NCBI GenBank assembly: GCA_029237685.1
Contig: JAQZBV010000020.1
Coordinates: forward strand, 1 to 50,661
DNA from: Cytophagaceae bacterium
GTDB lineage: Bacteria > Bacteroidota > Bacteroidia > Cytophagales > Cytophagaceae
Reading direction: 5' to 3'
DNA length: 50,661 bases
Every line of letters begins with the position of its first letter. Positions within the stretch are counted from its first letter, which is position 1. The position numbers and the translations under genes were made by a program. Of the stretch, positions 36,853-45,773 are shown piece after piece. The notes under the pieces were generated by a model, which worked only from the letters and a program-made list of their open reading frames with translations, had not been told where the DNA came from and did not search any database.

Positions 36853-38769
36853 ATGATGTTTTTTAGACCAGTTAATTTCTCCGCTATGAAATGGATAGGT
36901 GTGGCAGTATGTTTTTTTGGCTTAATCGTGACCGGTTATGGCAAAACAATCATTTTAAGTGCCGGACAGGAAGAGTACGAGACCCTCAGCAATACCATTG
37001 AAATCTTTGAAGACACCAGTGCCAAAGTGACCTTGGCCGATATGCTGGCGCATCCTGAACGTTATACCTTTACCGAAGGGGGAGCCAAAGAGCAATTCAG
37101 TCACCATGTCACAAGCAATTATTGGATTCGTTTTAAGATCATCAATAAATCCGGCCCGAGAAGCAATTGGGTGTTGGAAATCCTCGATTCCCGTTTTGCA
37201 GAGGTTATATTCTATTCCTTCGATTTTCATAATCCTCCCCAGTATTCCGAGAGTAAAACCGGTGTGCAATACGATTTCAGTCAACGGGAATACCAACACA
37301 AGAATTTTGTTTTTGATGTTCCGCTGGAATCTGTAGACAAAGAGTCTCCCTATTATTATTTGAAGATCACACCGGGTATACAAGGTAGTTTCTTGTTCAA
37401 AATCCGTCAGAATAAAGTCTTCGCTTCTTATGCACTCAAAGAATATGTGCTGCTGGGGATGTACTACGGTATTGTCTTCATCATGGCTTTTTATAACCTC
37501 TTCCTGTATTTCACCACCAGAGAAAGGGTATATGTCTATTATTTCTTTTACGCCTTCGCCTGGGCCTTTGACTCTTCCATCAACGATGGATTAGGCTTTC
37601 AGTTTGTCTGGTCGCACAGCCACTTGATCACTGCCTGGGGAGGCTATATATCCAAGATCCTCATGCTGATTTTCTACCTGGTGTATTTCCAGAGTTTCCT
37701 GGATCTTAAACATACTTTACCGGCTGCGAAGAAAAGTGTATACGCGGTATTTGTACTGCTCTGTGGCATCAGTTTATTCTTTACTTATTCTTCTTATCCT
37801 TTCCTGTATGACATGATGTTCATCAGCGTGTTTACCTACACGCTGTTTATCGCCGCAGAGGTATACCGCAAGGGCTATAAACCGGCGCGTTTCTTCCTGT
37901 TGGGAAACACCATCATCCTGTTGGGCTTGTTGCTGAACATGTTCAAGAACCTGACGCTGTTCAATTTCTTCCTGGAAGATTCTCCGGTATTGCTCATTAC
38001 GATTGTGTACATCCGCAACATCAGTATGATTGCGGACATTGTCATTCTCTCTTTTGCTTTGGGAGACCGGATTCGTTTCTTAAAACAAACCAATGAAAAA
38101 GCGCAGGAAGAAGTCATCAATCAATTGAATGAAAATAGAATCCTGAGTGAAAAAGTAAACCGCGAACTGGAAGAAAAAGTAGCGGAGCGTACCCGAACCA
38201 TCGAAGAGAAAAGTGCTTTGCTGGAAAGCGCTAACGAACAATTGAAAGCGCAGGCAGAAGAAATCAATGAGATGAATGCCATCCTCGACCGCGACAACTG
38301 GAACCTGAAGAAAAATGTGATCCAGGAGAAAGAGGCACGCATCTCCCTTAAGCAAATTAATTTCGAAGAGTTTAGTTTGGTGTATCCGGACGATACCGCA
38401 GTAGATCGTTTCATGGAAGAGATCAAATGGGAGCAAGGCTATGCGTGTAAAAAATGTGGCAACACGAAATACGGTAAAGGAGCCACACCATTTGCCCGCC
38501 GTTGCACCAAATGCCGCTACGACGAATCCATCACCGCTTATACTGCGTTTCATAAATGCAAGTTTGACATCCGAAAGGCCCTCTACATTACCGTCATGAT
38601 CAACCGCTATGGCGAAAATATATCCATTACAGATATCTCTCGCGAACTGGATATCCGAAACGCCACGTGCTGGAAATTTGTTCAGAAGCTACTCGTAACG
38701 GTTCACAAGAAAGAATACGAAAAACTGAAGGACGACGACAAGTTGAAATACCTGATCCTTCATAGTTAA
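36853..38769 (+). CDS. 7TMR-DISM membrane receptor fused to an IS1595-type transposase zinc ribbon and HTH
   Basis: A 638-residue protein. After an N-terminal hydrophobic signal (to about residue 30) comes an extracellular 7TMR-DISMED2-like domain (about 45-180), seven TM helices (about 195-415, 7TMR-DISM), a long coiled coil (about 415-500), and a C-terminal domain (about 505-638) lacking any kinase or cyclase. That domain has a CxxC-CxxC zinc ribbon (Cys532, 535, 551, 554) followed by the HTH-like ISITDISRELDIRNATCWKF. It matches the DNA-binding N-terminus of Bacteroidota IS1595/ISXO2 transposases (GYxCKKCGxTKY, RRCTKCxYDES, FHKxKF). The catalytic DDE part is absent. Inference: a domesticated, membrane-tethered DNA-binding regulator. 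Confidence 0.85.
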   Translation: MMFFRPVNFSAMKWIGVAVCFFGLIVTGYGKTIILSAGQEEYETLSNTIEIFEDTSAKVTLADMLAHPERYTFTEGGAKEQFSHHVTSNYWIRFKIINKSGPRSNWVLEILDSRFAEVIFYSFDFHNPPQYSESKTGVQYDFSQREYQHKNFVFDVPLESVDKESPYYYLKITPGIQGSFLFKIRQNKVFASYALKEYVLLGMYYGIVFIMAFYNLFLYFTTRERVYVYYFFYAFAWAFDSSINDGLGFQFVWSHSHLITAWGGYISKILMLIFYLVYFQSFLDLKHTLPAAKKSVYAVFVLLCGISLFFTYSSYPFLYDMMFISVFTYTLFIAAEVYRKGYKPARFFLLGNTIILLGLLLNMFKNLTLFNFFLEDSPVLLITIVYIRNISMIADIVILSFALGDRIRFLKQTNEKAQEEVINQLNENRILSEKVNRELEEKVAERTRTIEEKSALLESANEQLKAQAEEINEMNAILDRDNWNLKKNVIQEKEARISLKQINFEEFSLVYPDDTAVDRFMEEIKWEQGYACKKCGNTKYGKGATPFARRCTKCRYDESITAYTAFHKCKFDIRKALYITVMINRYGENISITDISRELDIRNATCWKFVQKLLVTVHKKEYEKLKDDDKLKYLILHS

Positions 38770-38771
38770 AA

Positions 38772-38825
38772 GGAGTATGGATCGCGAGTATGGAGCTTTG
38801 CCTCTATACTCGCGATCTATACTCC
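38772..38825 (+). terminator. 24-bp hairpin after the fusion gene
   Basis: ggagtatgg... (38772-38795) pairs with ...atactcc (38802-38825) with two G-U positions and a 6-nt loop, followed by a T-containing tract. A shorter related hairpin (gagtatggag) is at 44044-44070, so it is both terminator-like and a repeat-family member. Confidence 0.6.
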
Positions 38826-38915
38826 ATACTTTTATGCCGTGGATAAGAAATAACCCGAAATAGGGCAACTGTATTTCTCTTTCCTTATTTTGTGAGAAGA
38901 ATACCCGGTTGTGTT

Positions 38916-40904
38916 ATGAAAAAACTACTGTTTAGCCTTATAGCAGGCTTGTTATTTTTGACTGTGTCTTATGCACAGGAACTTCCTTTACTTCCTTATC
39001 CGCAACGGGTAGAACGATTGTCGGAAGATTTTAGAGTAGACAGCAGTTTGTACCTGCACATCTCCGATAAGATTGACAGCAACCTGAAGCACTATGTCTA
39101 TTGGGCCGGCGGCAGAATGGCCGCGAAGTCCAACAACATGATGGTCATAGATCTTCATAAAGATTCGACCTACCATAGAAAAGGCATCTGGATATTTTTT
39201 GATTCCCTTCAAACGCCTTGCGTCAAAGCCAACGAAGGATACCGCATCGATGTCAATAAAAAAATCATTAAAGTCTGCGCCTCTACCAGTCTGGGTGTGA
39301 TGCGGGCACTGGAGACTTTGACACAGCTTTTGGCCAAAGACAATCAGGGTTATTATTTTCCGGGTGTCGTGATCGAAGATAAACCGCAATACAATTGGAG
39401 AGGATTATTGATCGATGTCAGCAGGCATTTTGTTCCTTTAAAAGTGTTGTATAGAAACATTGACGCCATGGCTATGGCCAAAATGAATGTCCTGCATTTG
39501 CATTTGACCGATGACCAGGGCTTTCGCATCGAATCCAAAAAATATCCGGAGTTGCATCTGAACGGTTCGAACGGACAGTATTACACACAAGCCGATATGC
39601 GTCGACTTGTAGAGTATGCCAGCGATAGAGGAGTACGTGTGGTACCGGAGTTTGATTTGCCCGGTCATGCGACAGCCTGGTTGGCAGGTGCGCCGGAGTA
39701 TGCGTCTGCTTCAGGAACCTACACACCGCAAACCGGTTTCGGTGTGTTTGACGCGGCCATGGATCCTACCAATGAAAAGGTATATGTTTTCCTGAAAGAC
39801 TTTTTCATGGAAATGGCCACGGTGTTTAAAGACAGTTGTGTACACATCGGCGGCGACGAGGTTACCGGTAAGGATTGGCAAAACAATACCTATATCCAGC
39901 AATTCATGCAGGATAAGAAATTGAAAGACCAGCACGAGCTGCAAGCGAAATTCAACCAACGCCTGGAGGTCCTGATCGCTTCCTGTGGCAAACAAATGAT
40001 CGGATGGGATGAAGTTTTGGATTGTCGTCCTTCCAAGAGCACCATCATCCAATCCTGGAGAGGCGATGTGCAGCTAGACAAAGCACTGGCCGGCGGTTAC
40101 CAGGTGGTGCGCTCCAACGGCTATTACCTCGATCAAACCTATACATCCGGAGAGTACTATGCCAGAAGAACCAAAGCCTCAAGCGGCAAAGGACGAATCA
40201 TCGGTGTAGAAGCCGCGATGTGGGCCGAACTGGTAGATTCCATCACGATCGATTCACGCCTATGGCCCAATGCGGCAGCGGTCGGGGAAATCGGTTGGAA
40301 CTCTACATTGCCTGTGGATACATTGGCTTTCTATCAGCGTTTGTTAAAGTTCTCTGAGCGCCTGGATAAATCAGGTTTGCAACACGAGCGATACGTGCAT
40401 GCTTTTGCAGATTCCATGCACCTGGGTAAAGACGTAGATGAATTGGTGTTATTGGTTTCATACCTGAAGCCGATGGGTGGATACAAGCGTCATTACGCCA
40501 TGAAGAAAAAAGGTACCTACAATACCGCATTTGCATTGAAGGACATCGCAGACATGGCGCGTCCGACTTCTCTCGCTTATTTGAAATTCATCACCCTGTT
40601 GGAAGCCTACAAGAAAAATCGGGAAGGAGAAGCTAAAGCGCAATTGAATGATTTGTTTCACGAATGGATGAATCAATACGAAGTGCTGCAAAGAAATGCA
40701 CAAAAGAACAACAGCATCGCGCATTGGATGGACGCATCTTCCACACTGGCTGGTGCAGGGAGATTAGGCTTGCTGCTGATGCGAAATGATCCCGCCAATA
40801 AAACGAAAAACTTAACGGCACTGAAAAAACTGGAAGATAAGATGGCGTTGCAAGAAGAGTATACGGTGTCGGTGTTGGCGGTGTTGAGGGAGTGGGCGGA
40901 GTAA
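38916..40904 (+). CDS. Secreted family 20 beta-N-acetylhexosaminidase
   Basis: I chose the ATG at 38916, which begins the signal peptide (ending SYAQ at residue 21); an in-frame GTG at 38892 is the alternative. The 662-residue protein has the GH20b N-terminal domain (about 25-145) and the TIM barrel with RGLLIDVSRHF, HLHLTDDQGFRIE and the catalytic Asp314-Glu315 pair in HIGGDE. The enzyme removes terminal N-acetylglucosamine or N-acetylgalactosamine by substrate-assisted catalysis. It could act in chitin or glycosaminoglycan breakdown and complement the PL8 lyase upstream, although the two are not in one operon. Confidence 0.94.
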   Translation: MKKLLFSLIAGLLFLTVSYAQELPLLPYPQRVERLSEDFRVDSSLYLHISDKIDSNLKHYVYWAGGRMAAKSNNMMVIDLHKDSTYHRKGIWIFFDSLQTPCVKANEGYRIDVNKKIIKVCASTSLGVMRALETLTQLLAKDNQGYYFPGVVIEDKPQYNWRGLLIDVSRHFVPLKVLYRNIDAMAMAKMNVLHLHLTDDQGFRIESKKYPELHLNGSNGQYYTQADMRRLVEYASDRGVRVVPEFDLPGHATAWLAGAPEYASASGTYTPQTGFGVFDAAMDPTNEKVYVFLKDFFMEMATVFKDSCVHIGGDEVTGKDWQNNTYIQQFMQDKKLKDQHELQAKFNQRLEVLIASCGKQMIGWDEVLDCRPSKSTIIQSWRGDVQLDKALAGGYQVVRSNGYYLDQTYTSGEYYARRTKASSGKGRIIGVEAAMWAELVDSITIDSRLWPNAAAVGEIGWNSTLPVDTLAFYQRLLKFSERLDKSGLQHERYVHAFADSMHLGKDVDELVLLVSYLKPMGGYKRHYAMKKKGTYNTAFALKDIADMARPTSLAYLKFITLLEAYKKNREGEAKAQLNDLFHEWMNQYEVLQRNAQKNNSIAHWMDASSTLAGAGRLGLLLMRNDPANKTKNLTALKKLEDKMALQEEYTVSVLAVLREWAE

Positions 40905-40923
40905 TAAGGAATATTATAGCCAT

Positions 40924-42039
40924 ATGAAAAATCAGTTCCTTATTCTGTTTCTTGTTTTAACCATCCAGTCAAAATCTTATTCACAGGCTAAGATTTCCAA
41001 TTTGAAAGATGAATGCAAAACAGAAAATGCTTTTCCATATATTGAATCTGGAGTTACCCACTTAGCAGCTGAAAAAATAAATACGTTGCTTCAGGTTAGG
41101 TTATTGGAAATCGTACCTGATGCATATGAAAAATGTGCATTCGAAAAGGTGATGTATGATTCTATAAATTGCTGTTCATACATTTCCTTCTATGAATATA
41201 CGATCGCAAAAAACTCAAAAACGCTCCTTTCGTTTCGCATAATAGGAGAAACCATGGGTGCTTACCCGGAGAATGCTTCATGGGAATACAATTTTAATGT
41301 TATTACAGGGGACTTGATTTCTTCAGAAGAAATTTTTACAGAGAAAGGATACGCTAAGTTAAAAGAAAAGATTACGTTCAACAGACGCAAAAGAGTCAAT
41401 GATTTTTTGACAAACCTCAACAGCTCATTAGATGACAATAAAGATGCTAACGAATTGGAATACGAAAATAATCAAAGAGATATTTATGAAAGGTGTTTAG
41501 ACTATATTAATGAGGATGATTTTTTTTATGGCTCTTTTCTAATTCAAAATGATAAAATAATTTTTATAAGAGAAAGATGTTCTAATCATGCCATGAGGGC
41601 ATTGGATGACTTAGATTCATTTAATGATGAAGTATTTGTGAAGGATGTGTATAATGATTTAAATGAGTATGGTAAAGCGTTGTTTTCAGAGGATGTTGAA
41701 TCTGTACAGCACATGGAAACATCTCTTAAGTATAATAAAATACTTAAAGGAACCATTAATGGTAAAAATGCTATTACATGTATATTTAATAAGCCTTATT
41801 TGGATAATAGCCTAAGTTTATATTATTGGTACGATAACCATAAAACGATCATAAAATGGTCCGGTAAACTAAATGGTACCAGATTGGAATTGATCGAGAA
41901 TGATCATCATGACGAAAAACTTAAAAAATGGATTCCAAGAGCTTTAATAGAAGCAGAGATCAATCAGAATAGTATAATTGGCTTATGGAAGGATCAAAAA
42001 ACGGGTAGAAATTTACCGTTGAAACTCATTAAGTACTAG
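40924..42039 (+). CDS. AT-rich secreted hypothetical protein (DUF3298/DUF4163-like N-terminal part)
   Basis: A 371-residue exported protein (signal peptide ending SYSQ, about residue 21). A segment around residues 95-150 (LLSFRIIGETMGAYPENASWEYNFNVITGDLI) resembles the DUF4163/DUF3298 pair seen in RsiV- and PdaC-type proteins, where a GGAHP-like turn precedes YNFDLKTG. The similarity is weak. The C-terminal half is unrecognised. The base composition is strikingly AT-rich compared with the hexosaminidase 19 nt upstream. A MITE-like element follows its stop, consistent with transfer or relaxed selection. Confidence 0.7.
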   Translation: MKNQFLILFLVLTIQSKSYSQAKISNLKDECKTENAFPYIESGVTHLAAEKINTLLQVRLLEIVPDAYEKCAFEKVMYDSINCCSYISFYEYTIAKNSKTLLSFRIIGETMGAYPENASWEYNFNVITGDLISSEEIFTEKGYAKLKEKITFNRRKRVNDFLTNLNSSLDDNKDANELEYENNQRDIYERCLDYINEDDFFYGSFLIQNDKIIFIRERCSNHAMRALDDLDSFNDEVFVKDVYNDLNEYGKALFSEDVESVQHMETSLKYNKILKGTINGKNAITCIFNKPYLDNSLSLYYWYDNHKTIIKWSGKLNGTRLELIENDHHDEKLKKWIPRALIEAEINQNSIIGLWKDQKTGRNLPLKLIKY

Positions 42040-42053
42040 TTATCCCATTTGGG

Positions 42054-42191
42054 TTGGCCAGTTTAAACTTGTGCCTTACATCACCTGGTGCATCTACTCA
42101 GGAATGTATAAAACTAACGGCTGTCATTAACAAATAAGCCCGCGCAACATGCGCTAAGACAAAAAAGGCACAAGAAAAAATCTTGCGCCAG
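42054..42191 (+). mobile_element. MITE-like ~140-bp element, copy C (upstream of msrA)
   Basis: The right end ggcacaagaa... (42167-42191) matches the other copies; the left end around 42054-42075 (ggccagtttaaacttgtgcc) is a decayed inverted partner. The block cgcgcaacatgcgctaagac is shared with copy D except for one base. It ends 25 nt before the msrA ATG, so it may supply or disturb msrA expression signals. Confidence 0.8.
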
Positions 42192-42216
42192 CGTGGAAAA
42201 ATTAAAATACATAGAC

Positions 42217-42708
42217 ATGGAAAACTTTAAGAAAGCCTATATAGCCGGTGGCTGTTTCTGGGGAATGGAAGATTTATTCAGAACACGACCTGGAATAATT
42301 GATACGGAGGTAGGGTACATCGGTGGCGAAAATGAAAGGCCAACGTATCGCAATCATCCTGGTCATGCCGAAGGAATTGAATTGACGTATGATCCTGCCA
42401 AAACAAGTTTTAGAGAAATTTTAGATTATTTTTATAGAATACATGATCCACTAACAGTAGACAGGCAGGGCAATGACAGAGGTTCCAGTTATCGTTCCGC
42501 CATATTTATTCAGGACGAAGAAGAGCGAAAAGTGGCGGAAGAAGTAATCAAAATCGTTAATGATTCAGGAAGATGGAAAGGCAAAATCGTCACAACATTA
42601 GAACCGATGAGTCCGTTTTGGCCTGCGGAACCCGAACACCAGGATTATTTACTTAGAAATCCCAATGGATACACTTGTCATTTCGAACGATTCGAAACGT
42701 TTTTGTAA
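42217..42708 (+). CDS. msrA: Peptide-methionine (S)-S-oxide reductase
   Basis: The ATG at 42217 ([16 protein letters not shown]) is preferred to an in-frame GTG at 42193 that would fall next to the repeat. The 163-residue protein carries catalytic Cys13 in GGCFWG, plus [17 protein letters not shown] and [22 protein letters not shown], all typical of MsrA. It reduces methionine-S-sulfoxide in proteins using thioredoxin. It is only MsrA, with no fused MsrB. The gene is bracketed by two direct copies of the MITE-like element. Confidence 0.95.
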   Translation: MENFKKAYIAGGCFWGMEDLFRTRPGIIDTEVGYIGGENERPTYRNHPGHAEGIELTYDPAKTSFREILDYFYRIHDPLTVDRQGNDRGSSYRSAIFIQDEEERKVAEEVIKIVNDSGRWKGKIVTTLEPMSPFWPAEPEHQDYLLRNPNGYTCHFERFETFL

Positions 42709-42739
42709 AACAAATTTTGTAAAAAAATAATCAACTCAG

Positions 42740-42880
42740 CTGTCGCGAGTTTAAACTGGTGCCTCACATGACATAGAGCATATGCTCAGGAATGGCATAA
42801 AACTAACGGTTTTACTTGACACGCAAGCTCGTGCAACATGCGCTAAGACAAAAAAGGCACAAGAAAAATTCTTGCGCCAG
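42740..42880 (+). mobile_element. MITE-like 141-bp element, copy D (downstream of msrA)
   Basis: The left end ctgtcgcgagtttaaactgg (42740-42759) and the right end ggcacaagaa... (42856-42880) form imperfect inverted ends. Internal gagcatatgctc (42776-42787) is palindromic. Same orientation as copy C. Confidence 0.85.
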
Positions 42881-42950
42881 CAACTGAATCATTTCTCATC
42901 TCTCATTTCTCTTCTCAAATTTCAGTTCTCGGTTTTCAGTTTTCAGTTCT

Positions 42951-43784
42951 CTAACCTATTGATTTCTCCGACTGCGGTATCGGCAATTCAAATCCAGCAG
43001 TTCTAAAGGCCTTCACCACATCGCTGTAAAACCTGAACTGTATGGTTCCATAATCAACCGCATCTGCAAAAGGTCTTACACAAAGTTGAATGTGGTGGTC
43101 GGTCAGTTCAATGATTTCTATCAGCGGCTCCGGAACAATATGCACTTCTGGATATGAGGAGAGAATATCCCGAATGATTTTTTTGGCCTGCTCCGGATCG
43201 TCTTTGTAGGAAAGTTTAATGAGCATGTCCACGCGTCGCACGCCGCGCTGGCTGAAGTTGACAATGCTGCCGTTGGAGATGCTGCCATTAGGAAGAATGA
43301 CGGTCTTTAGATCACCGGTTACTAAAATGGTATTGAAGATTTGTATTTCTTTCACTTCACCGCTGTAACCGACCGCTTCGATGACATCTCCTACTTTATA
43401 AGGTTTTAATACCAGGATCAACACTCCACCCGCAAAATTGGAAAGACTGCCTTGCAAAGCCAAACCGATGGCCAGAGAAGCGGCCCCCAATACCGCTACG
43501 AAAGAAGTGGTTTGTATACCGATCAATGAAGCGACACTGATGAATAAGACGATTTTTAACGTGGCGGAAATGATACCACCGACAAACGGAATCAGGGATG
43601 GATCCCATTCTTTAGCGGTCGCTACGCGCTTAAAGCCTTTGGTCACTTTGGAAATGATCCACAAACCAAGCAACAAGGTGATGACAGCAAGTAACAAACG
43701 CGGCGCAAAGTCTATGCATAACTTGATCGCATGTGCTAAATAATCTTCCGTGAGGGATACTTTTTCTTTTAGGGGTAGGGCCAT
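42951..43784 (-). CDS. Small MscS-family mechanosensitive channel
   Basis: I start at the ATG at 43784 (MALPLKEKV); the frame is open upstream to 44009, but that part is translated repeat DNA. The 277-residue protein has three TM helices, the pore helix with AVLGAASLAIGLALQGSLSNFAGG (about 90-125) and the beta domain KPYKVGDVIE, the standard MscS core. The length fits E. coli MscS (286). It would open under hypo-osmotic membrane tension. It is distinct from the large MscS-like channel at 27106. Confidence 0.94.
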   Translation of the reverse strand: MALPLKEKVSLTEDYLAHAIKLCIDFAPRLLLAVITLLLGLWIISKVTKGFKRVATAKEWDPSLIPFVGGIISATLKIVLFISVASLIGIQTTSFVAVLGAASLAIGLALQGSLSNFAGGVLILVLKPYKVGDVIEAVGYSGEVKEIQIFNTILVTGDLKTVILPNGSISNGSIVNFSQRGVRRVDMLIKLSYKDDPEQAKKIIRDILSSYPEVHIVPEPLIEIIELTDHHIQLCVRPFADAVDYGTIQFRFYSDVVKAFRTAGFELPIPQSEKSIG

Positions 43785-43849
43785 AATGATGCAAGATAGT
43801 ATCGGATTTAATGATTGAAAAGGGAGAATAGAAAATAAGAGCGAAGATT

Positions 43850-43878
43850 TTCGCTCTCCGCACTGTTTCTCCGCTCTT
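43850..43878 (+). repeat. ttcgctctccgc-type repeat, copy 2
   Basis: Differs from 23991-24019 at one base (gcact in place of gctct). Lies in the repeat-rich 43785-44205 gap upstream of two divergent genes. Confidence 0.7.
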
Positions 43879-43888
43879 GTTTTTATTG

Positions 43889-43912
43889 GTGTCAGGTCTT
43901 TCGACCTGACAC
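43889..43912 (-). repeat. GAAA-loop palindrome, copy 2 (inverted)
   Basis: The same 10-bp arms as 23951-23974, with the loop reading tttc on the plus strand. It is paired with copy 3, 41 nt away in opposite orientation, like a BIME. Confidence 0.9.
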
Positions 43913-43953
43913 TGTTGGCCGTTAGTAAAACAGCATGGAGTTTTATCCCATCC

Positions 43954-43977
43954 GTGTCAGGTCGAAAGACCTGACAC
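43954..43977 (+). repeat. GAAA-loop palindrome, copy 3
   Basis: Identical arms and gaaa loop to the copy at 23951-23974. Confidence 0.9.
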
Positions 43978-43983
43978 CCATCA

Positions 43984-44029
43984 AAATGCGCTGAGGCAGA
44001 AAAAGGCACGAGAAAAATTCTTGCGCCAG
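43984..44029 (+). mobile_element. MITE-like element, copy E (right half only)
   Basis: The sequence aaaatgcgctgaggcag... ending in the 25-nt right end (44005-44029) matches the right third of copies B-D. The left part is missing and is replaced by the GAAA palindrome. Confidence 0.75.
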
Positions 44030-44043
44030 CTACGTTTGAGTGC

Positions 44044-44070
44044 GAGTATGGAGTTTTTACGCTCCATACT
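44044..44070. repeat. gagtatggag hairpin
   Basis: agtatggag (44045-44053) with ctccatact (44062-44070), loop tttttacg. Related to the larger hairpin at 38772-38825. Confidence 0.5.
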
Positions 44071-44088
44071 TCATACTCTGATCTGTAA

Positions 44089-44112
44089 AGTCCCCTTTAG
44101 GGGATTTAGGGG
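44089..44112 (-). repeat. cccctaa-type hairpin repeat, copy 2
   Basis: The reverse complement of 23893-23915 with one extra base. The remaining 44113-44205 holds no further feature I can name. Confidence 0.8.
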
Positions 44113-44205
44113 CTAGGCAGATTGAAAATATCACAGGATATTAACACTTATTTTTTTAATTTTACAGGAGCTTATGCTATCTTATCTATTCAGAAAATAC
44201 AACTT

Positions 44206-45771
44206 ATGAAAACGCTTACGCTCTTCTTTTTTACCTTTACATTTTCTTTGCTTTCTGTTGCGCAGTCTGTTGAATTTTCCAAGGACTTCCGCTTAGGCAG
44301 TCCCAATACCGAACCGGACGGCAGAAAAGATGTTGTGGTTTTACCTAACGGTGATTTCATCGCTTTATCAAAAGTCAGTGGTTCGGCCAAGGGTAAAGCG
44401 GAATTTGCTTTGGAACGTTATGCCGCTACATTCGAAACCTTATGGTCAGTAAGTTTGTCGGTAGACAACAACGAAGAGTACAAAGATATTTTCTACAACG
44501 GCAAAGAAATCGTATTGCTTTCAGGTGTGCATTATAAAGTGGAAGCCAGAACTAAATTATACGCTTACGGTTACGATCCGGTAAAGGGAGCAAAGCTCTG
44601 GACAAAGGAACTGGACGATTACCCGGTAGGGCAGTGGGATGAAAACCCACACAAAGGAAAAGTAAAAGAAACATTCATCGACGTAATCTGCGAGCACACC
44701 AGCGCGGATTTCGTCACGCCATTCGAGTACACCCACCACCTGCAATTTTCTCCGGACGGTTCTAAATTCATTTCTTATGTGTTCAATTATGGAGAACATT
44801 CCTTATCGGCCAATGTCGGTATCTATGACAACAGCGGAAACCTGATTAGAAAAGGAAAAGTTGGTATCGACAATGATTATGTGAACTACGGTATCTTCAT
44901 CAACAACAAAGGCGAGTTGTTTATTTTAAATGCGAATGGTGGTGGCAAAGTGAATTTCATTCGTTTCGATATGGAGACCAAAGATTTTTCTATTTTGGAA
45001 TTACCTTCTACCAATTTTCAGAAAGATGATTTCCATGTTCGCTTTTTGTCGGACGATAGACTATTAGTTGGCAATACAGAAGTCAATTCACGAGGATTAT
45101 TTACCGGAGTGATGTATTCCATCTTTGATTTCGCGAATCAGAAAATTGAGAAATCCATTTATAAAGAATACGACGCGGCACTGAAAGCCAAACACCTCGA
45201 AGCCCGAAAAACTGCCAAAGTGATCAAAGGAGAAGAAACCTGGCTAGATTATGACCTGACACATTTTGGCTTGGAAGCCAACGGCGATGTGTTGTTTGTA
45301 TTGGAGAAAAGAACTTTATACGCCGACGGTTATCCGCACATCAGTCGTGGTACCTTTGATAAAAGCCACAAACAGGAGTTGGATGGACACGTGCAAGCGG
45401 AAGGCATCATTATGATGAGCTTTAATACAAAAGATGAATTGCAGTGGGGCACTTACCATGCGAAAAATCAAGTTTATCCTGCAGTGGATGGGTTGAACTC
45501 GATTTCCTTCGCACTGGATAACATGCAGCCTGATCAGATTCGTTTCATCTATGCCTATTCAGACGGTTTGGATGCTTCGATCCATAAAATTCGTTACCTG
45601 GCTTACGATAGAAAGACAGGGCAAATAATAAAGGATGAATTATTACCGAATCCGGACAAACTGGTTTTGGTACGTGATTATACCATCTGGCCGCAACGCG
45701 ATAAATTGGTTTTAGTAGGGCGTAAAGGTTTGTTGGGTAAAGTATCTGTCATTGTCTCTTATAAAATCTGA
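44206..45771 (+). CDS. Secreted beta-propeller-like protein upstream of a two-component pair
   Basis: The ATG at 44206 begins a signal peptide (ending LLSVAQ, about residue 20); an in-frame TTG at 44122 lies upstream in repeat DNA. The mature ~500 residues show repeated propeller-blade-like units (for example DVVVLPNGDFIAL, HLQFSPDGSKFI, YGIFINNKGELFIL, FGLEANGDVLFVL), each a strand, a turn with NG/DG and another strand. No family name is certain. Its stop is 2 nt before the kinase start, so the three genes are one operon; a periplasmic sensing partner is an inference from context. Confidence 0.78.
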   Translation: MKTLTLFFFTFTFSLLSVAQSVEFSKDFRLGSPNTEPDGRKDVVVLPNGDFIALSKVSGSAKGKAEFALERYAATFETLWSVSLSVDNNEEYKDIFYNGKEIVLLSGVHYKVEARTKLYAYGYDPVKGAKLWTKELDDYPVGQWDENPHKGKVKETFIDVICEHTSADFVTPFEYTHHLQFSPDGSKFISYVFNYGEHSLSANVGIYDNSGNLIRKGKVGIDNDYVNYGIFINNKGELFILNANGGGKVNFIRFDMETKDFSILELPSTNFQKDDFHVRFLSDDRLLVGNTEVNSRGLFTGVMYSIFDFANQKIEKSIYKEYDAALKAKHLEARKTAKVIKGEETWLDYDLTHFGLEANGDVLFVLEKRTLYADGYPHISRGTFDKSHKQELDGHVQAEGIIMMSFNTKDELQWGTYHAKNQVYPAVDGLNSISFALDNMQPDQIRFIYAYSDGLDASIHKIRYLAYDRKTGQIIKDELLPNPDKLVLVRDYTIWPQRDKLVLVGRKGLLGKVSVIVSYKI

Positions 45772-45773
45772 TT

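Noticed and set aside
36853..38769. Intact IS1595-family transposon
   Set aside because: Only the zinc ribbon and HTH are present; there is no DDE catalytic domain and no flanking inverted repeats.
43785..44009. N-terminal extension of the small MscS gene
   Set aside because: The in-frame extension encodes translated repeats; MscS proteins begin near the ATG at 43784.
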